Of a DNA stretch of 30,891 bases, positions 1 to 7,248 are shown one piece after another (the stretch's first letter is position 1; each line of letters begins with the position of its first letter). Both the position numbers and the translations under genes were made by a program. The notes under the pieces were generated by a model. That model saw only the letters and a program-made list of their open reading frames with translations. It searched no databases and had not been told where the DNA came from. Source of the stretch: UBA5177 sp002413265. Lineage in GTDB: Bacteria > Chloroflexota > UBA5177. The stretch lies in NCBI GenBank assembly GCA_036752825.1, contig DAIORV010000013.1:1-30891 (forward strand), written 5' to 3'.

Positions 1-1509
1 TGAGACCACGAACAGCTCGTCGCGGCCGATCTCGTGCAGCGCGTCCAGTGCCGCGTGCAGCTGTCCCTTGCCTCCATCGACGATCACTAGGTCGGGCAGC
101 TTGCCGAAGCTCTCGTCGGTCGGGTCGCTCTCGACCCGTTTGAAACGCCGCTGCAGCATCTCCGCCATCATGGCGAAATCGTTGGAGCCCTCTACCGTCT
201 TGATCTTGAAGCGCCGGTACTCGGAGTTCCGGGGCTTGCCACGTTCGAACACCACCATCGATCCCACGGCTGAGCTGCCCTGGATGTTGGAGATGTCGTA
301 ACACTCGATGCGCGAGGGCAGCTCCGGCAGTCCCAGAACCTGCTGAAGCTCGACCAATGCCGCCGTCGTCTTCTGCTCGTCGCTCATCCAGCGCAGGCGG
401 TGCTGCTCCAGCGCCTCGCGGGCGTTGTCGGCCACCAGCTCGATCAGGCGGCGCCGTTCGCCGATTCTGGGGACGGTCAGCTTCACCGGCCCACCTCGCA
501 GTCCGCCGAGCCACTCGCCCAGCACCGCTTCGTCTTCGACCGGAAAGTGCAGCAGGATCTCCCGCGGCACGTGCGCCGCACGATCGTAAAACTGCTGAAT
601 AAAGGAGGAGAGCACCTCACCCGGCTCGGTCGATCCCGCCTGCAGGATGAAGTGGTCGCGGGAGACCACCTTGCCCTCTCGCACGTTGAAGACCTCCACG
701 CAGGCTTCGGTCTCGTCCTGCGCTAGCGCGAGCACGTCCTGGTCGGCGCGACGAACTGTGGTGATACGCTGCCGCTCGACGACCCGCTCCACGGCCGATA
801 TCTGGTCACGTACCAGCGCCGCCTGCTCGAACTCCATCCGGGAGGCAGCCTCATCCATCTGCACTCGTAGCCGGTGCAGAACCTGCTCGTGCTTGCCCTG
901 CATGAAGAGGACGACCTGGTCGATGACCCTCATGTAGGCCGCCCGATCGACATAACGAACACAGGGGGCCACGCATCGCTTAATGAAGTATTCGAGGCAG
1001 GGGCGCTCGATCACCGGCTCGGGCTTCTGGTCGGGATCGGGAATGACCAGGTCGCAGGATCGGTAGGGGAAGAGCTTTTTGAGGAGTGCCATGGTCTCGT
1101 TGAGCGCCTTGCTGTCTGCGAACGGACCGAAGTACATGGCGCCGTCCTTGCGCACCCGACGAACCCTGATGACGCGTGGAAAGGGCTCCTGCAACGTGAT
1201 GCAGAGATACGGGTACTGCTTGTCGTCCCGCATCACGATGTTGTACTTCGGCTGGCGCTCCTTGATCAGATTGTTCTCGAGGATCAGCGCTTCCAGCTCC
1301 GAGTTGGTGACGATGCACTCGAAGTCCTCGGCGTTGGCCATCAGAGCACGTGTCTTTATGGTCTGGGCGTCCGGCGAGGTGAAATAGGAACGCAGGCGGG
1401 AGCGCAGAGACCCGGCCTTGCCGACGTAGAGCACGGTTCCCTCTGCGTCTTTGAAGAGGTAGCAACCGGGTCGGGTGGGGACTGATTTGAGGCGAGCTGG
1501 ATCGATCAT
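1..1509 (-). CDS. uvrC: Excinuclease ABC subunit C, 3' end outside window
   Basis: UvrC makes the dual incisions in nucleotide excision repair with UvrA and UvrB. The 503 visible codons run off the left edge; the family is usually 600-680 residues, so the C-terminal helix-hairpin-helix part is missing here. The N-terminus reads MIDPARLKSVPTRPGCYLF and continues into a GIY-YIG nuclease domain (VLYVGKAGSLRSRL). A cysteine-containing segment (KRCVAPCV), a UvrB-interaction region and the RNase H-like domain motifs ECYDISNIQG and VIVDGGKGQL follow. The ATG at 1507-1509 sits just before the conserved GIY-YIG start, so the start is firm even though no Shine-Dalgarno (SD) sequence precedes it. A terminator-like hairpin lies a few bases upstream. 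The gene diverges from the phosphoesterase at 1625. Confidence 0.97.
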   Translation of the reverse strand, partial: MIDPARLKSVPTRPGCYLFKDAEGTVLYVGKAGSLRSRLRSYFTSPDAQTIKTRALMANAEDFECIVTNSELEALILENNLIKERQPKYNIVMRDDKQYPYLCITLQEPFPRVIRVRRVRKDGAMYFGPFADSKALNETMALLKKLFPYRSCDLVIPDPDQKPEPVIERPCLEYFIKRCVAPCVRYVDRAAYMRVIDQVVLFMQGKHEQVLHRLRVQMDEAASRMEFEQAALVRDQISAVERVVERQRITTVRRADQDVLALAQDETEACVEVFNVREGKVVSRDHFILQAGSTEPGEVLSSFIQQFYDRAAHVPREILLHFPVEDEAVLGEWLGGLRGGPVKLTVPRIGERRRLIELVADNAREALEQHRLRWMSDEQKTTAALVELQQVLGLPELPSRIECYDISNIQGSSAVGSMVVFERGKPRNSEYRRFKIKTVEGSNDFAMMAEMLQRRFKRVESDPTDESFGKLPDLVIVDGGKGQLHAALDALHEIGRDELFVVS

Positions 1510-1514
1510 GCGTC

Positions 1515-1545
1515 AAAAAAGGCTCGCCCGACAGCGGGGCGAGCC
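1515..1545 (-). terminator. Terminator-like hairpin in the uvrC leader
   Basis: On the minus strand a 9-bp GC-rich stem (GGCTCGCCC paired with GGGCGAGCC, arms 1537-1545 and 1521-1529) with a 7-nt loop is followed at once by six T residues (complement of 1515-1520). It has the form of an intrinsic terminator, yet it lies between the likely uvrC promoter and its ATG, and no minus-strand gene lies upstream for it to end. It could be an attenuator or a stabilising 5' hairpin. The structure is seen directly; the function is inferred. Confidence 0.6.
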
Positions 1546-1550
1546 GGCAC

Positions 1551-1559
1551 ATTGTACCA
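1551..1559 (-). promoter_or_regulatory. Candidate uvrC promoter, extended -10
   Basis: The minus strand reads TGG-TACAAT, an extended -10 element. No good -35 is visible 17-18 nt upstream. A start about 7 nt downstream would put +1 near 1544, at the first base of the leader hairpin, giving a leader of about 35 nt. Confidence 0.45.
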
Positions 1560-1612
1560 GTGGACATAACGGGGAGGAATGCGGCAGAGCGGGAATTCTC
1601 AGGAGGCGACGC

Positions 1613-1618
1613 TAGAAT
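1613..1618 (+). promoter_or_regulatory. -10 box for a leaderless phosphoesterase transcript
   Basis: TAGAAT is followed by exactly 6 nt and then the ATG at 1625, so transcription would begin at or next to the start codon. The nearest SD-like string (AGGAGG, 1601-1606) is 18 nt from the ATG, too far to serve it. The same TANNNT-N6-ATG layout occurs at rnc, holB and the glycosylase gene. Confidence 0.5.
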
Positions 1619-1624
1619 GCCTGG

Positions 1625-3124
1625 ATGTCGAAGTGGGCGAGCCGAATTTGGTCTTTTCTCCCGCTCGCAGTGGCGGCCGGACTGGCATTCGGGACCCTTG
1701 CGTGCGGGCACGGTCAGGCTCAGGCAGCGCCACCTTGTAGGGTGCTCGGCTGCGGGGCTATCAAGCATGTCGTCTTCATCATCAAGGAGAACCGCTCCTT
1801 CGACAGCATGTTCGGCAGGTTTCCTGGCGCGAACGGCTCGACCACCTACCGGATCTGGAACGGCAAGGTCCTGCCCATGGCGCACCAGCCGAACAACCTT
1901 CAGATCGACATCCAGCACGACTACAACGCCTCGCAGCTGGCCTACGACAGCGGCCGCATGGATCGCTTCTCGCAGCTAAGAGACGCCGTTCAGAACGGGA
2001 CGGACATGGCGGACTCCCAGTTCTGGCAGTCCGATATACCGAATTACTGGACCTACGCGCGCAACTACACCCTGGCGGATAACTTCTTCTCCACGGTTCG
2101 AACCAATACCTTTCCGAACCACCTGTTCACGGTCGCGGCGCAGGACGGTGGCCTCGACGGGAGCCCCAGCGGCCGTCTGCAGGAGTGGGGCTGCGACTCT
2201 CCTCCGGGAGCGGTGGGCGAGCGCCTCTCGGCTTCGGGCGCCATCTCCTACGTGTATCCGTGCTTCAACTTCCCGACGCTCACCGATCGGCTGAATGCCG
2301 GGCACCAGTCGTGGGCGTTCTACGCGCCGAGCTACAAAGAACCAGGCTATCTCTGGTCGACGCTCGACGCCATCAAGCACGTGCGCTTTGGCTCGCAGTG
2401 GAAGTCGAACGTGGTGGAGTGGAGTCGCTTCGCCTCGGACGCGAGCCGCGGCACCTTGCCCGCCGTGAGCTGGCTGGTCCCGCCGTGGCCGCAAAGCGAC
2501 CATCCCCCAGACCCCGTTTGCGACGGAGAGAACTGGACCGTCCAGCAGATCAACGCGGTGATGTCCAACACGTCTCTGTGGGCGCACACGGCCATCATCC
2601 TCACCTGGGATGACTTCGGCGGGTTCTACGACCACGTGAAGCCGCCGGTCGGCTCGACGCCTGCCGACATGTACGGCTTCCGCGTCCCGGCCATCGTCAT
2701 CTCGCCGTATGCGAGGCACGGCTACGTGGACCACAGCTTTTACAGCTTTCCCAGCATGCTGCGCTTCGCGGAGAAGGTATTTGGGCTCAAAGCCGTCGGA
2801 AAGATTGACGGTCAGGCGAACGACATGGCAAAGGCCTTCGACTTCTCGGCAGCACCCCGATCAGCCGCGGTCCTGCCAGAGCGTAGCTGTCCGGCCAGCA
2901 CGCTGCCAACTGGCCGTCCCAAGAAGACCTACATCGCCGGCGCCGCCGGTCTGGGCCTCCTGGCGGCGTTGCTCATCGCGCTCACAGCCGGATATCTGGT
3001 GGCGCGGAACAGCGAGCTGCAGAGCCGCATCGTGGCCGTCTCGCCGAGAATTCAGTACGTGGTGGCGGGAATTTTGTTGCCTGCGAGCCTGGTCTTCGCG
3101 ATATTTGTGTGGAAGACCTGGTGA
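1625..3124 (+). CDS. Phosphoesterase family protein (acid phosphatase / phospholipase C type), membrane anchored
   Basis: The 499-residue protein matches the PF04185 phosphoesterase family (AcpA acid phosphatases and bacterial phospholipases C), which hydrolyse phosphate esters outside the cytoplasm. The N-terminus has a hydrophobic signal segment (residues about 8-27, ending near a cysteine with only a weak lipobox). Next comes the family signature VVFIIKENRSFDSMFGRF near residues 48-65 and a later metal-site motif, TWDDFGGFYDHV, near 328-339. Unusually, two C-terminal hydrophobic helices (about 440-460 and 477-496) should anchor it in the membrane, with a positively charged end at each junction. 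It is monocistronic and has no SD at a usable distance. The substrate cannot be told from sequence. Confidence 0.88.
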   Translation: MSKWASRIWSFLPLAVAAGLAFGTLACGHGQAQAAPPCRVLGCGAIKHVVFIIKENRSFDSMFGRFPGANGSTTYRIWNGKVLPMAHQPNNLQIDIQHDYNASQLAYDSGRMDRFSQLRDAVQNGTDMADSQFWQSDIPNYWTYARNYTLADNFFSTVRTNTFPNHLFTVAAQDGGLDGSPSGRLQEWGCDSPPGAVGERLSASGAISYVYPCFNFPTLTDRLNAGHQSWAFYAPSYKEPGYLWSTLDAIKHVRFGSQWKSNVVEWSRFASDASRGTLPAVSWLVPPWPQSDHPPDPVCDGENWTVQQINAVMSNTSLWAHTAIILTWDDFGGFYDHVKPPVGSTPADMYGFRVPAIVISPYARHGYVDHSFYSFPSMLRFAEKVFGLKAVGKIDGQANDMAKAFDFSAAPRSAAVLPERSCPASTLPTGRPKKTYIAGAAGLGLLAALLIALTAGYLVARNSELQSRIVAVSPRIQYVVAGILLPASLVFAIFVWKTW

Positions 3125-3200
3125 TGCCGGGCCGGTGTAACGGACGGGAAGTGGAAGCCTATATTTCGGACGCGTGAAGTGTCCAGAGATGACCGTTTTC

Positions 3201-3209
3201 TGCTATACT
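3201..3209 (+). promoter_or_regulatory. nusA operon promoter, extended -10
   Basis: TGC-TATACT forms an extended -10. The -35 region 17-18 nt upstream is weak (best match TGTCCA). The predicted start near 3216 gives a leader of about 140 nt before nusA, carrying two terminator-like hairpins. Confidence 0.55.
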
Positions 3210-3245
3210 CAAGTACGAAACAAAGGGGTTCGGCCCCAGCACGCT

Positions 3246-3278
3246 GAGAAGTGGGAAGGCCCCACTTCTCTTATTTTT
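3246..3278 (+). terminator. Strong intrinsic terminator in the nusA leader
   Basis: A perfect 10-bp stem (GAGAAGTGGG at 3246-3255 with CCCACTTCTC at 3261-3270, loop AAGGC) is followed by TTATTTTT. It lies 120 nt after the phosphoesterase stop but downstream of the nusA promoter candidate. It can therefore end both read-through transcripts and early nusA transcripts. A promoter-to-terminator RNA would be about 60 nt. Confidence 0.8.
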
Positions 3279-3297
3279 AACTGCGAGGCGAGATGTT

Positions 3298-3325
3298 GGC
3301 TAGTTCTTAGCGGAACTGGCCTTTT
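3298..3325 (+). terminator. Second, weaker terminator-like hairpin in the nusA leader
   Basis: A 9-bp stem with one G-T wobble (GGCTAGTTC at 3298-3306 with GAACTGGCC at 3313-3321, loop TTAGCG) is followed by only four T residues. The short U-tract is what one expects of a terminator that needs a factor such as NusA. It lies about 34 nt before the nusA start. Confidence 0.55.
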
Positions 3326-3358
3326 CCATGCCCTCCGGCAGGAAAGGGGGTGGTAGCG

Positions 3359-4531
3359 GTGAAGACGGAGCTGGTAACCGCCATGCGGCAGCTGACTGCC
3401 GAGCGGGACCTACCGATCGAGGTCATCATCGACGCCGTGCAGAACGCACTTGCTGCTACCTACAAGCGGACCTATGCCCCCAACCAAGAGGTTCGCGTCG
3501 AGCTGGATACCGAGACCGGCGACTTCCACGTCTATGCCTTTAAGAAGGTAGTGATCAACGTGAAGGAGCCGGACGACGAGATCTCCCTCAAGGATGCGCA
3601 GGAGCTTCCCGACACGCCCGGTCTGAACGAGGTGGTCGAGGTCGAGGTGACGCCTCCGAACTTCGGCAGAATCGCCGCTCAAACCGCCAAACAAACCATC
3701 CTGCAGCGCATTCAGGAAGCCGAGCGCGACCTCATCTACGACGAGTTCGTCAACCGGGAGGGCGAAGTCCTGAACGGCATCATCGAACGCGTGGAGCCGC
3801 GCGGCATGATCGTGAACCTGGGCAAGGCAGAGTCTCTGCTGCCGCCCCATGAGCAGGTGCCGCGAGAGCGCTATCGAATCGGCCAGCGCCTGAAGGTCTA
3901 TCTGGTCAAAGTGGATCGAGGAGTTCGCCTCCCGACCCTGGTCGTGTCCCGAAGCCATCGCGGGTTAGTGAGGCGGCTGTTCGAGGTCGAGGTCCCCGAG
4001 ATCTTCAACGGGACCGTCGAAATGAAGGCCATCGCGCGAGAACCCGGCTCGCGAACCAAGGTCGCCGTGGCGTCGCGGCAAGAGGGCATCGACCCGGTCG
4101 GGGCCTGTGTCGGCATGCGCGGCGTTCGCATCCAGAACATAGTCAACGAGCTGAACGGCGAGAAGATCGACGTCATCGAGTGGGACGCCGATGCGGGCAA
4201 GTTCGTCGCCAACGCGCTCAGTCCGGCGCAGGCAATTTCGGTGACCGTGGATGAAGCCGACCGACGCGCCGTCGTCACCGTTCCAGACACCCAGCTCTCG
4301 CTGGCGATCGGCAAGGAAGGTCAGAACGCACGGCTGGCTGCCAAACTTTCGGGGTGGCGAGTCGACATCAAGAAAGAGTCAGACTCGCCGGTTCCGCAGC
4401 CTGCCGAGCCGGAGCCCGAGCCGGAGCCCGAGCCGCAGCCTGAGCTGGTTGCAGTGGAGGCCGAACCGGAGACCATGACCATGGAAGAGCTGCTGGAGCA
4501 GACGCCCGTGGAAGCGAAAGATGAGGCCTAG
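3359..4531 (+). CDS. nusA: Transcription termination/antitermination factor NusA
   Basis: NusA binds RNA polymerase and nascent RNA and modulates pausing, termination and antitermination. In order there is the N-terminal polymerase-binding domain (1-120), an S1 domain (about 132-192, VLNGIIERVEPRGMIVNLG), KH1 (around GACVGMRGVRIQNIV) and KH2 (around LAIGKEGQNARLAAKL). It ends in an acidic proline tail of Glu-Pro repeats, in place of the longer acidic repeats of some homologues. I chose the GTG at 3359 because AGGGGG ends 8 nt before it; the in-frame GTG at 3350 overlaps that SD. rimP, the usual upstream neighbour, is absent. rnpM follows after 3 nt. Confidence 0.96.
   Translation: MKTELVTAMRQLTAERDLPIEVIIDAVQNALAATYKRTYAPNQEVRVELDTETGDFHVYAFKKVVINVKEPDDEISLKDAQELPDTPGLNEVVEVEVTPPNFGRIAAQTAKQTILQRIQEAERDLIYDEFVNREGEVLNGIIERVEPRGMIVNLGKAESLLPPHEQVPRERYRIGQRLKVYLVKVDRGVRLPTLVVSRSHRGLVRRLFEVEVPEIFNGTVEMKAIAREPGSRTKVAVASRQEGIDPVGACVGMRGVRIQNIVNELNGEKIDVIEWDADAGKFVANALSPAQAISVTVDEADRRAVVTVPDTQLSLAIGKEGQNARLAAKLSGWRVDIKKESDSPVPQPAEPEPEPEPEPQPELVAVEAEPETMTMEELLEQTPVEAKDEA
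4406..4435 (+). repeat. Hexanucleotide repeat encoding the Glu-Pro tail of NusA
   Basis: The alternating units GAGCCG and GAGCCC repeat about five times, coding for Glu-Pro dipeptides near residues 350-360 of NusA. The tract stays in frame and could change length by slippage without breaking the gene. Confidence 0.6.
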
Positions 4532-4534
4532 GAC

Positions 4535-4873
4535 ATGCCACCGAAACACATTCCCGAGCGCTCATGCGTCGCCTGCCGCGAGTCGAAGCCCAAGCGGGAG
4601 CTGGTGCGCGTCGTGCGCATTTCCGATCAGCTGATCGAGGTCGATCTGACAGGCAAGAAAAACGGCCGCGGCGCATATCTTTGCCCGGCTGTGGAATGCT
4701 GGGAGGCGGGAAAGAAACGCCGAGCGCTCAATCACGCATTATCAATCACCGTATCAGCGGAAAACTGGGAGATTCTTCTCGACTATGCTCGTGAGAAGCT
4801 TCCCGAAAAGAAGGTACCGACGAGAGTACCGGCGGGGGCGGGCCGATCTGGCCGCCCCACGATGACTAGCTAG
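4535..4873 (+). CDS. rnpM: YlxR family RNA-binding protein (RNase P modulator RnpM)
   Basis: The 112-residue protein has the YlxR signature: PERSCVACRESKPKRELVRVV at the N-terminus, then a short beta segment ending VDLTGKKNGRGAYLC, and a Cys-containing CPAVECW turn before a basic helix. YlxR proteins sit between nusA and infB in many Gram-positive and related bacteria; some have been shown to bind and modulate RNase P. The C-terminal 25 residues are basic and rich in Pro and Gly. It starts 3 nt after the nusA stop, so translation is probably coupled. The L7Ae-like ylxQ gene that often follows is missing; three hairpins occupy the gap before infB. Confidence 0.92.
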   Translation: MPPKHIPERSCVACRESKPKRELVRVVRISDQLIEVDLTGKKNGRGAYLCPAVECWEAGKKRRALNHALSITVSAENWEILLDYAREKLPEKKVPTRVPAGAGRSGRPTMTS

Positions 4874-4875
4874 AA

Positions 4876-4927
4876 GCCCGACAACGGGCGGCGGACTTTC
4901 GGTCCGCCTGGCAGCCACCAAGGCTGC
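4876..4927 (+). other. Three tandem stem-loops between rnpM and infB
   Basis: Three perfect hairpins follow one another in 52 nt: GCCCG/CGGGC with loop ACAA (4876-4889), GGCGGAC/GTCCGCC with loop TTTCG (4890-4908) and GCAGCC/GGCTGC with loop ACCAA (4911-4927). The first two abut directly and could stack. The infB SD begins right after the third. None has a U-tract, so they are not intrinsic terminators. Confidence 0.65.
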
Positions 4928-4940
4928 GGGAGAGATGAAT

Positions 4941-6800
4941 ATGGCAACAACGTTCAATAGAGGTGGTAACCGTCGAGGCGGCGGAGCAGGACGCCGAGGT
5001 CCAGGCGCTCGACGTGGCCCGGCACAGGAAGCGCCGGCGCGTCCAGCTCCGGCTCCGCGTCCGACCTCGATCGAGGTTCCGGCTGCCCTGTCCGTCAAAG
5101 ATCTAGCGGAGAGGATGGGGCTGACGCCGGTCGACATCATCAAAGATCTGATGAAGAACGGCGTGATGGCGACCATCAATCAGGAGCTCGATTTTGATAC
5201 CGCATCCATCGTCGCTGGGGACTTCGAGGTCGAGGTCGTCGAGGCCAAGCCGATCATCGAGGAGATCGAAGAGCAGGAAGAGATCGAGGAAGAGGACGAA
5301 TCACTGCTGGTGGAGCGACCCCCCGTCGTGACCATTCTGGGTCACGTCGACCACGGCAAGACGCTTTTGCTTGACGCCATTCGATCCACGAAGGTCGCCG
5401 AAAAGGAAGCCGGGGGCATCACCCAGCACATCGGCGCCTACCAGGTCGAGAAGAACGGCCAAAAGATCACCTTCCTCGATACTCCCGGCCACGCCGCGTT
5501 TACCGCCATGCGGGCGCGCGGTGCCGAGGTCACGGACATTGCCGTGATCGTGGTGGCCGCCGACGACGGCGTCATGCCGCAGACGCGAGAGGCGATCTCG
5601 CATGCGCGGGCTGCCAAGGTCCCGGTCATCGTCGCGCTGAACAAGATCGACAAGCCGGATGCCAATCTTGACCGCGTGAAGTCAGAGCTGAACGAAGAGG
5701 GCTTGAACCTGGTCGAGTGGGGTGGTGACATCGAACTGGTGCCGGTCAGCGCCAAGACTGGCGAAGGCATCGAAGATCTCCTCACGACCATCAATCTGAC
5801 GTCTGAAATCTCTAATCTGCGAGCCAACCCCGACAAGCTGGCGACCGCTGCCGTCATCGAGGCCAACCTCGATCGAGCCAGAGGGCCAATTGCCACGGTC
5901 ATCGTGCAGTCCGGTACGCTTCGTCCCGGCGACGTGGTGGTCGCGGGCAGCGCCTACGGCAAGGTCCGGGCGCTCTACGACGATCGCGGCAAGAGCGTGA
6001 AGGCGGCAGAGCCCGGCACACCCGTCCGGATCCTTGGTTTGAACGCGGTGCCGGAGGCGGGCGACAAGGTGCAGGCGCTCTCGGATGAAAAGCTGGCGCG
6101 AACCGTGTCGCTGGAGCGCACTCGCCAGAAGCGAGCCGACTCTCTCGCCACCACCAAGAGCAGCAGCGACATTCTGTCGCGCATCGCGGCCGGCGAGCAG
6201 AAGCAGCTGAACATCATCCTCAAGGCCGACACTCAGGGTTCCATCGAAGCCATCGAGCACGCGCTGAAGGATCTGGAAACAGACGAGACGAAGATCCAGG
6301 TGCTGCACGCGGCAACCGGCTCGGTTTCCGAGTCCGACGTGCTGCTGGCCTCCGCGTCCAACGCCCTGATCGTCGGCTTTACGGTGCGTCCCGATGCCGC
6401 GGCTCGCCGCTCCGCCGACGAGCACGAGGTCGAGATCCGCTACTACGACATCATCTACAAGCTGACGGAGGACGTCGAGACGGCGATCCAGGGCATGGCT
6501 GAGCCGGTGTTCGCCGAGGTCGTGTACGGACACGCTGAGGTGCGGCAGACCTTCAAGTCAGGCCGTGTGGTCATCGCCGGCTGCTACGTCACCGACGGCA
6601 CGATCACCCGCAACAATGAGGCGCGCGTGGTGCGAGACGGCGAGGTCGTCACCAACGGCCGGATCACATCGCTCAAGCGCTTCAAGGAAGACGCTCGCGA
6701 AGTGGCCATGGGCTACGAGTGCGGCATCGTCATCGACGGCTTCAACGAAATCCAAGAGGGCGACGTCATCGAGGCGTTCGGACAGCAGCGCATAAGCTGA
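4941..6800 (+). CDS. infB: Translation initiation factor IF-2, short form
   Basis: IF2 is the GTPase that brings initiator tRNA to the 30S subunit and promotes subunit joining. A Gly/Arg-rich basic N-terminus (about 45 residues) is followed by the IF2 N-terminal helical domain (LSVKDLAERMGLTPVDIIKD) and an acidic linker (EEIEEQEEIEEEDE). The G domain then shows GHVDHGKT (about 134-141), GGITQHIG, DTPGH, NKID and SAKTGEG. Domains II to IV, including the C2 tRNA-binding part, reach the end. At 619 residues it lacks the long N-terminal extension of enterobacterial or actinobacterial IF2. I prefer the ATG at 4941 (GGAG 8 nt upstream) to the ATG at 4935. Confidence 0.97.
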   Translation: MATTFNRGGNRRGGGAGRRGPGARRGPAQEAPARPAPAPRPTSIEVPAALSVKDLAERMGLTPVDIIKDLMKNGVMATINQELDFDTASIVAGDFEVEVVEAKPIIEEIEEQEEIEEEDESLLVERPPVVTILGHVDHGKTLLLDAIRSTKVAEKEAGGITQHIGAYQVEKNGQKITFLDTPGHAAFTAMRARGAEVTDIAVIVVAADDGVMPQTREAISHARAAKVPVIVALNKIDKPDANLDRVKSELNEEGLNLVEWGGDIELVPVSAKTGEGIEDLLTTINLTSEISNLRANPDKLATAAVIEANLDRARGPIATVIVQSGTLRPGDVVVAGSAYGKVRALYDDRGKSVKAAEPGTPVRILGLNAVPEAGDKVQALSDEKLARTVSLERTRQKRADSLATTKSSSDILSRIAAGEQKQLNIILKADTQGSIEAIEHALKDLETDETKIQVLHAATGSVSESDVLLASASNALIVGFTVRPDAAARRSADEHEVEIRYYDIIYKLTEDVETAIQGMAEPVFAEVVYGHAEVRQTFKSGRVVIAGCYVTDGTITRNNEARVVRDGEVVTNGRITSLKRFKEDAREVAMGYECGIVIDGFNEIQEGDVIEAFGQQRIS

Positions 6801-6814
6801 CCGGACGCATCGGC

Positions 6815-6850
6815 GGTGCGGATCTCGGATCGCCGTTCGAGATCCGCACC
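6815..6850 (+). repeat. 13-bp perfect inverted repeat between infB and rbfA
   Basis: The arms GGTGCGGATCTCG (6815-6827) and CGAGATCCGCACC (6838-6850) flank a 10-nt loop. No T-run follows on either strand, so it is unlikely to be a plain intrinsic terminator. It may be a processing or stability element, or slow read-through from infB into rbfA. Confidence 0.6.
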
Positions 6851-6894
6851 CTCAATTCCCACACGCAGTCCTATAGATCATCTGGGAGGTTGGC

Positions 6895-7248
6895 ATGAGC
6901 GACCGTCGTCAGCGGCGCGTGGCGGAAGAAATCCAACGCCGGGCCAGCGTCTTCATTCGGGATGAGCTCAAGGACCCGCGAATTGGGTTCCTCACCGTGA
7001 CCGGCGCCGATATCAACGGGGATCTCACCCAGGCCGTTATCTATGTCAGTGTGCTCGGCGACGAGAAGCAGCAGCAGGACACCATGGCCGCGCTGCGAGG
7101 CGCCAAGGGGCTCATCAAACGCGACATCGGGGACTGGCTGAGCATTCGCACGGTGCCGGATATCGCGTTCAAGTACGACGAGTCGATCGAGCGGGGGACG
7201 CGCGTGCTGAAGCTCCTCGAGGGCCTCGAAGCTGAGGAACAGGCGTGA
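6895..7248 (+). CDS. rbfA: 30S ribosome-binding factor A
   Basis: RbfA is a small KH-like protein that helps 16S rRNA 5'-end maturation in late 30S assembly. The 117-residue product has the family's start (RRQRRVAEEIQRRASVFI), the core KDPRIGFLTVTGADIN, the strand ITQAVIYVSVLG-like segment (here LTQAVIYVSVLG) and the C-terminal VPDIAFKYDESIERGTRV. GGGAGG lies 5 nt before the ATG. Its place after infB is conserved across bacteria. The stop overlaps the GTG of the next gene (GTGA), indicating translational coupling. Confidence 0.96.
   Translation: MSDRRQRRVAEEIQRRASVFIRDELKDPRIGFLTVTGADINGDLTQAVIYVSVLGDEKQQQDTMAALRGAKGLIKRDIGDWLSIRTVPDIAFKYDESIERGTRVLKLLEGLEAEEQA

Noticed and set aside
980..1918. 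A 312-codon minus-strand frame across the uvrC/phosphoesterase junction.
   Set aside because: It overlaps both recognised genes in other frames, crosses their promoters, and its product is a low-complexity Arg/Ser/Pro string with no family motif.
5682..6533. A 283-codon minus-strand frame opposite infB.
   Set aside because: It is antisense to the conserved IF2 GTPase and domain II-IV coding region; long antisense frames are expected at this GC content.
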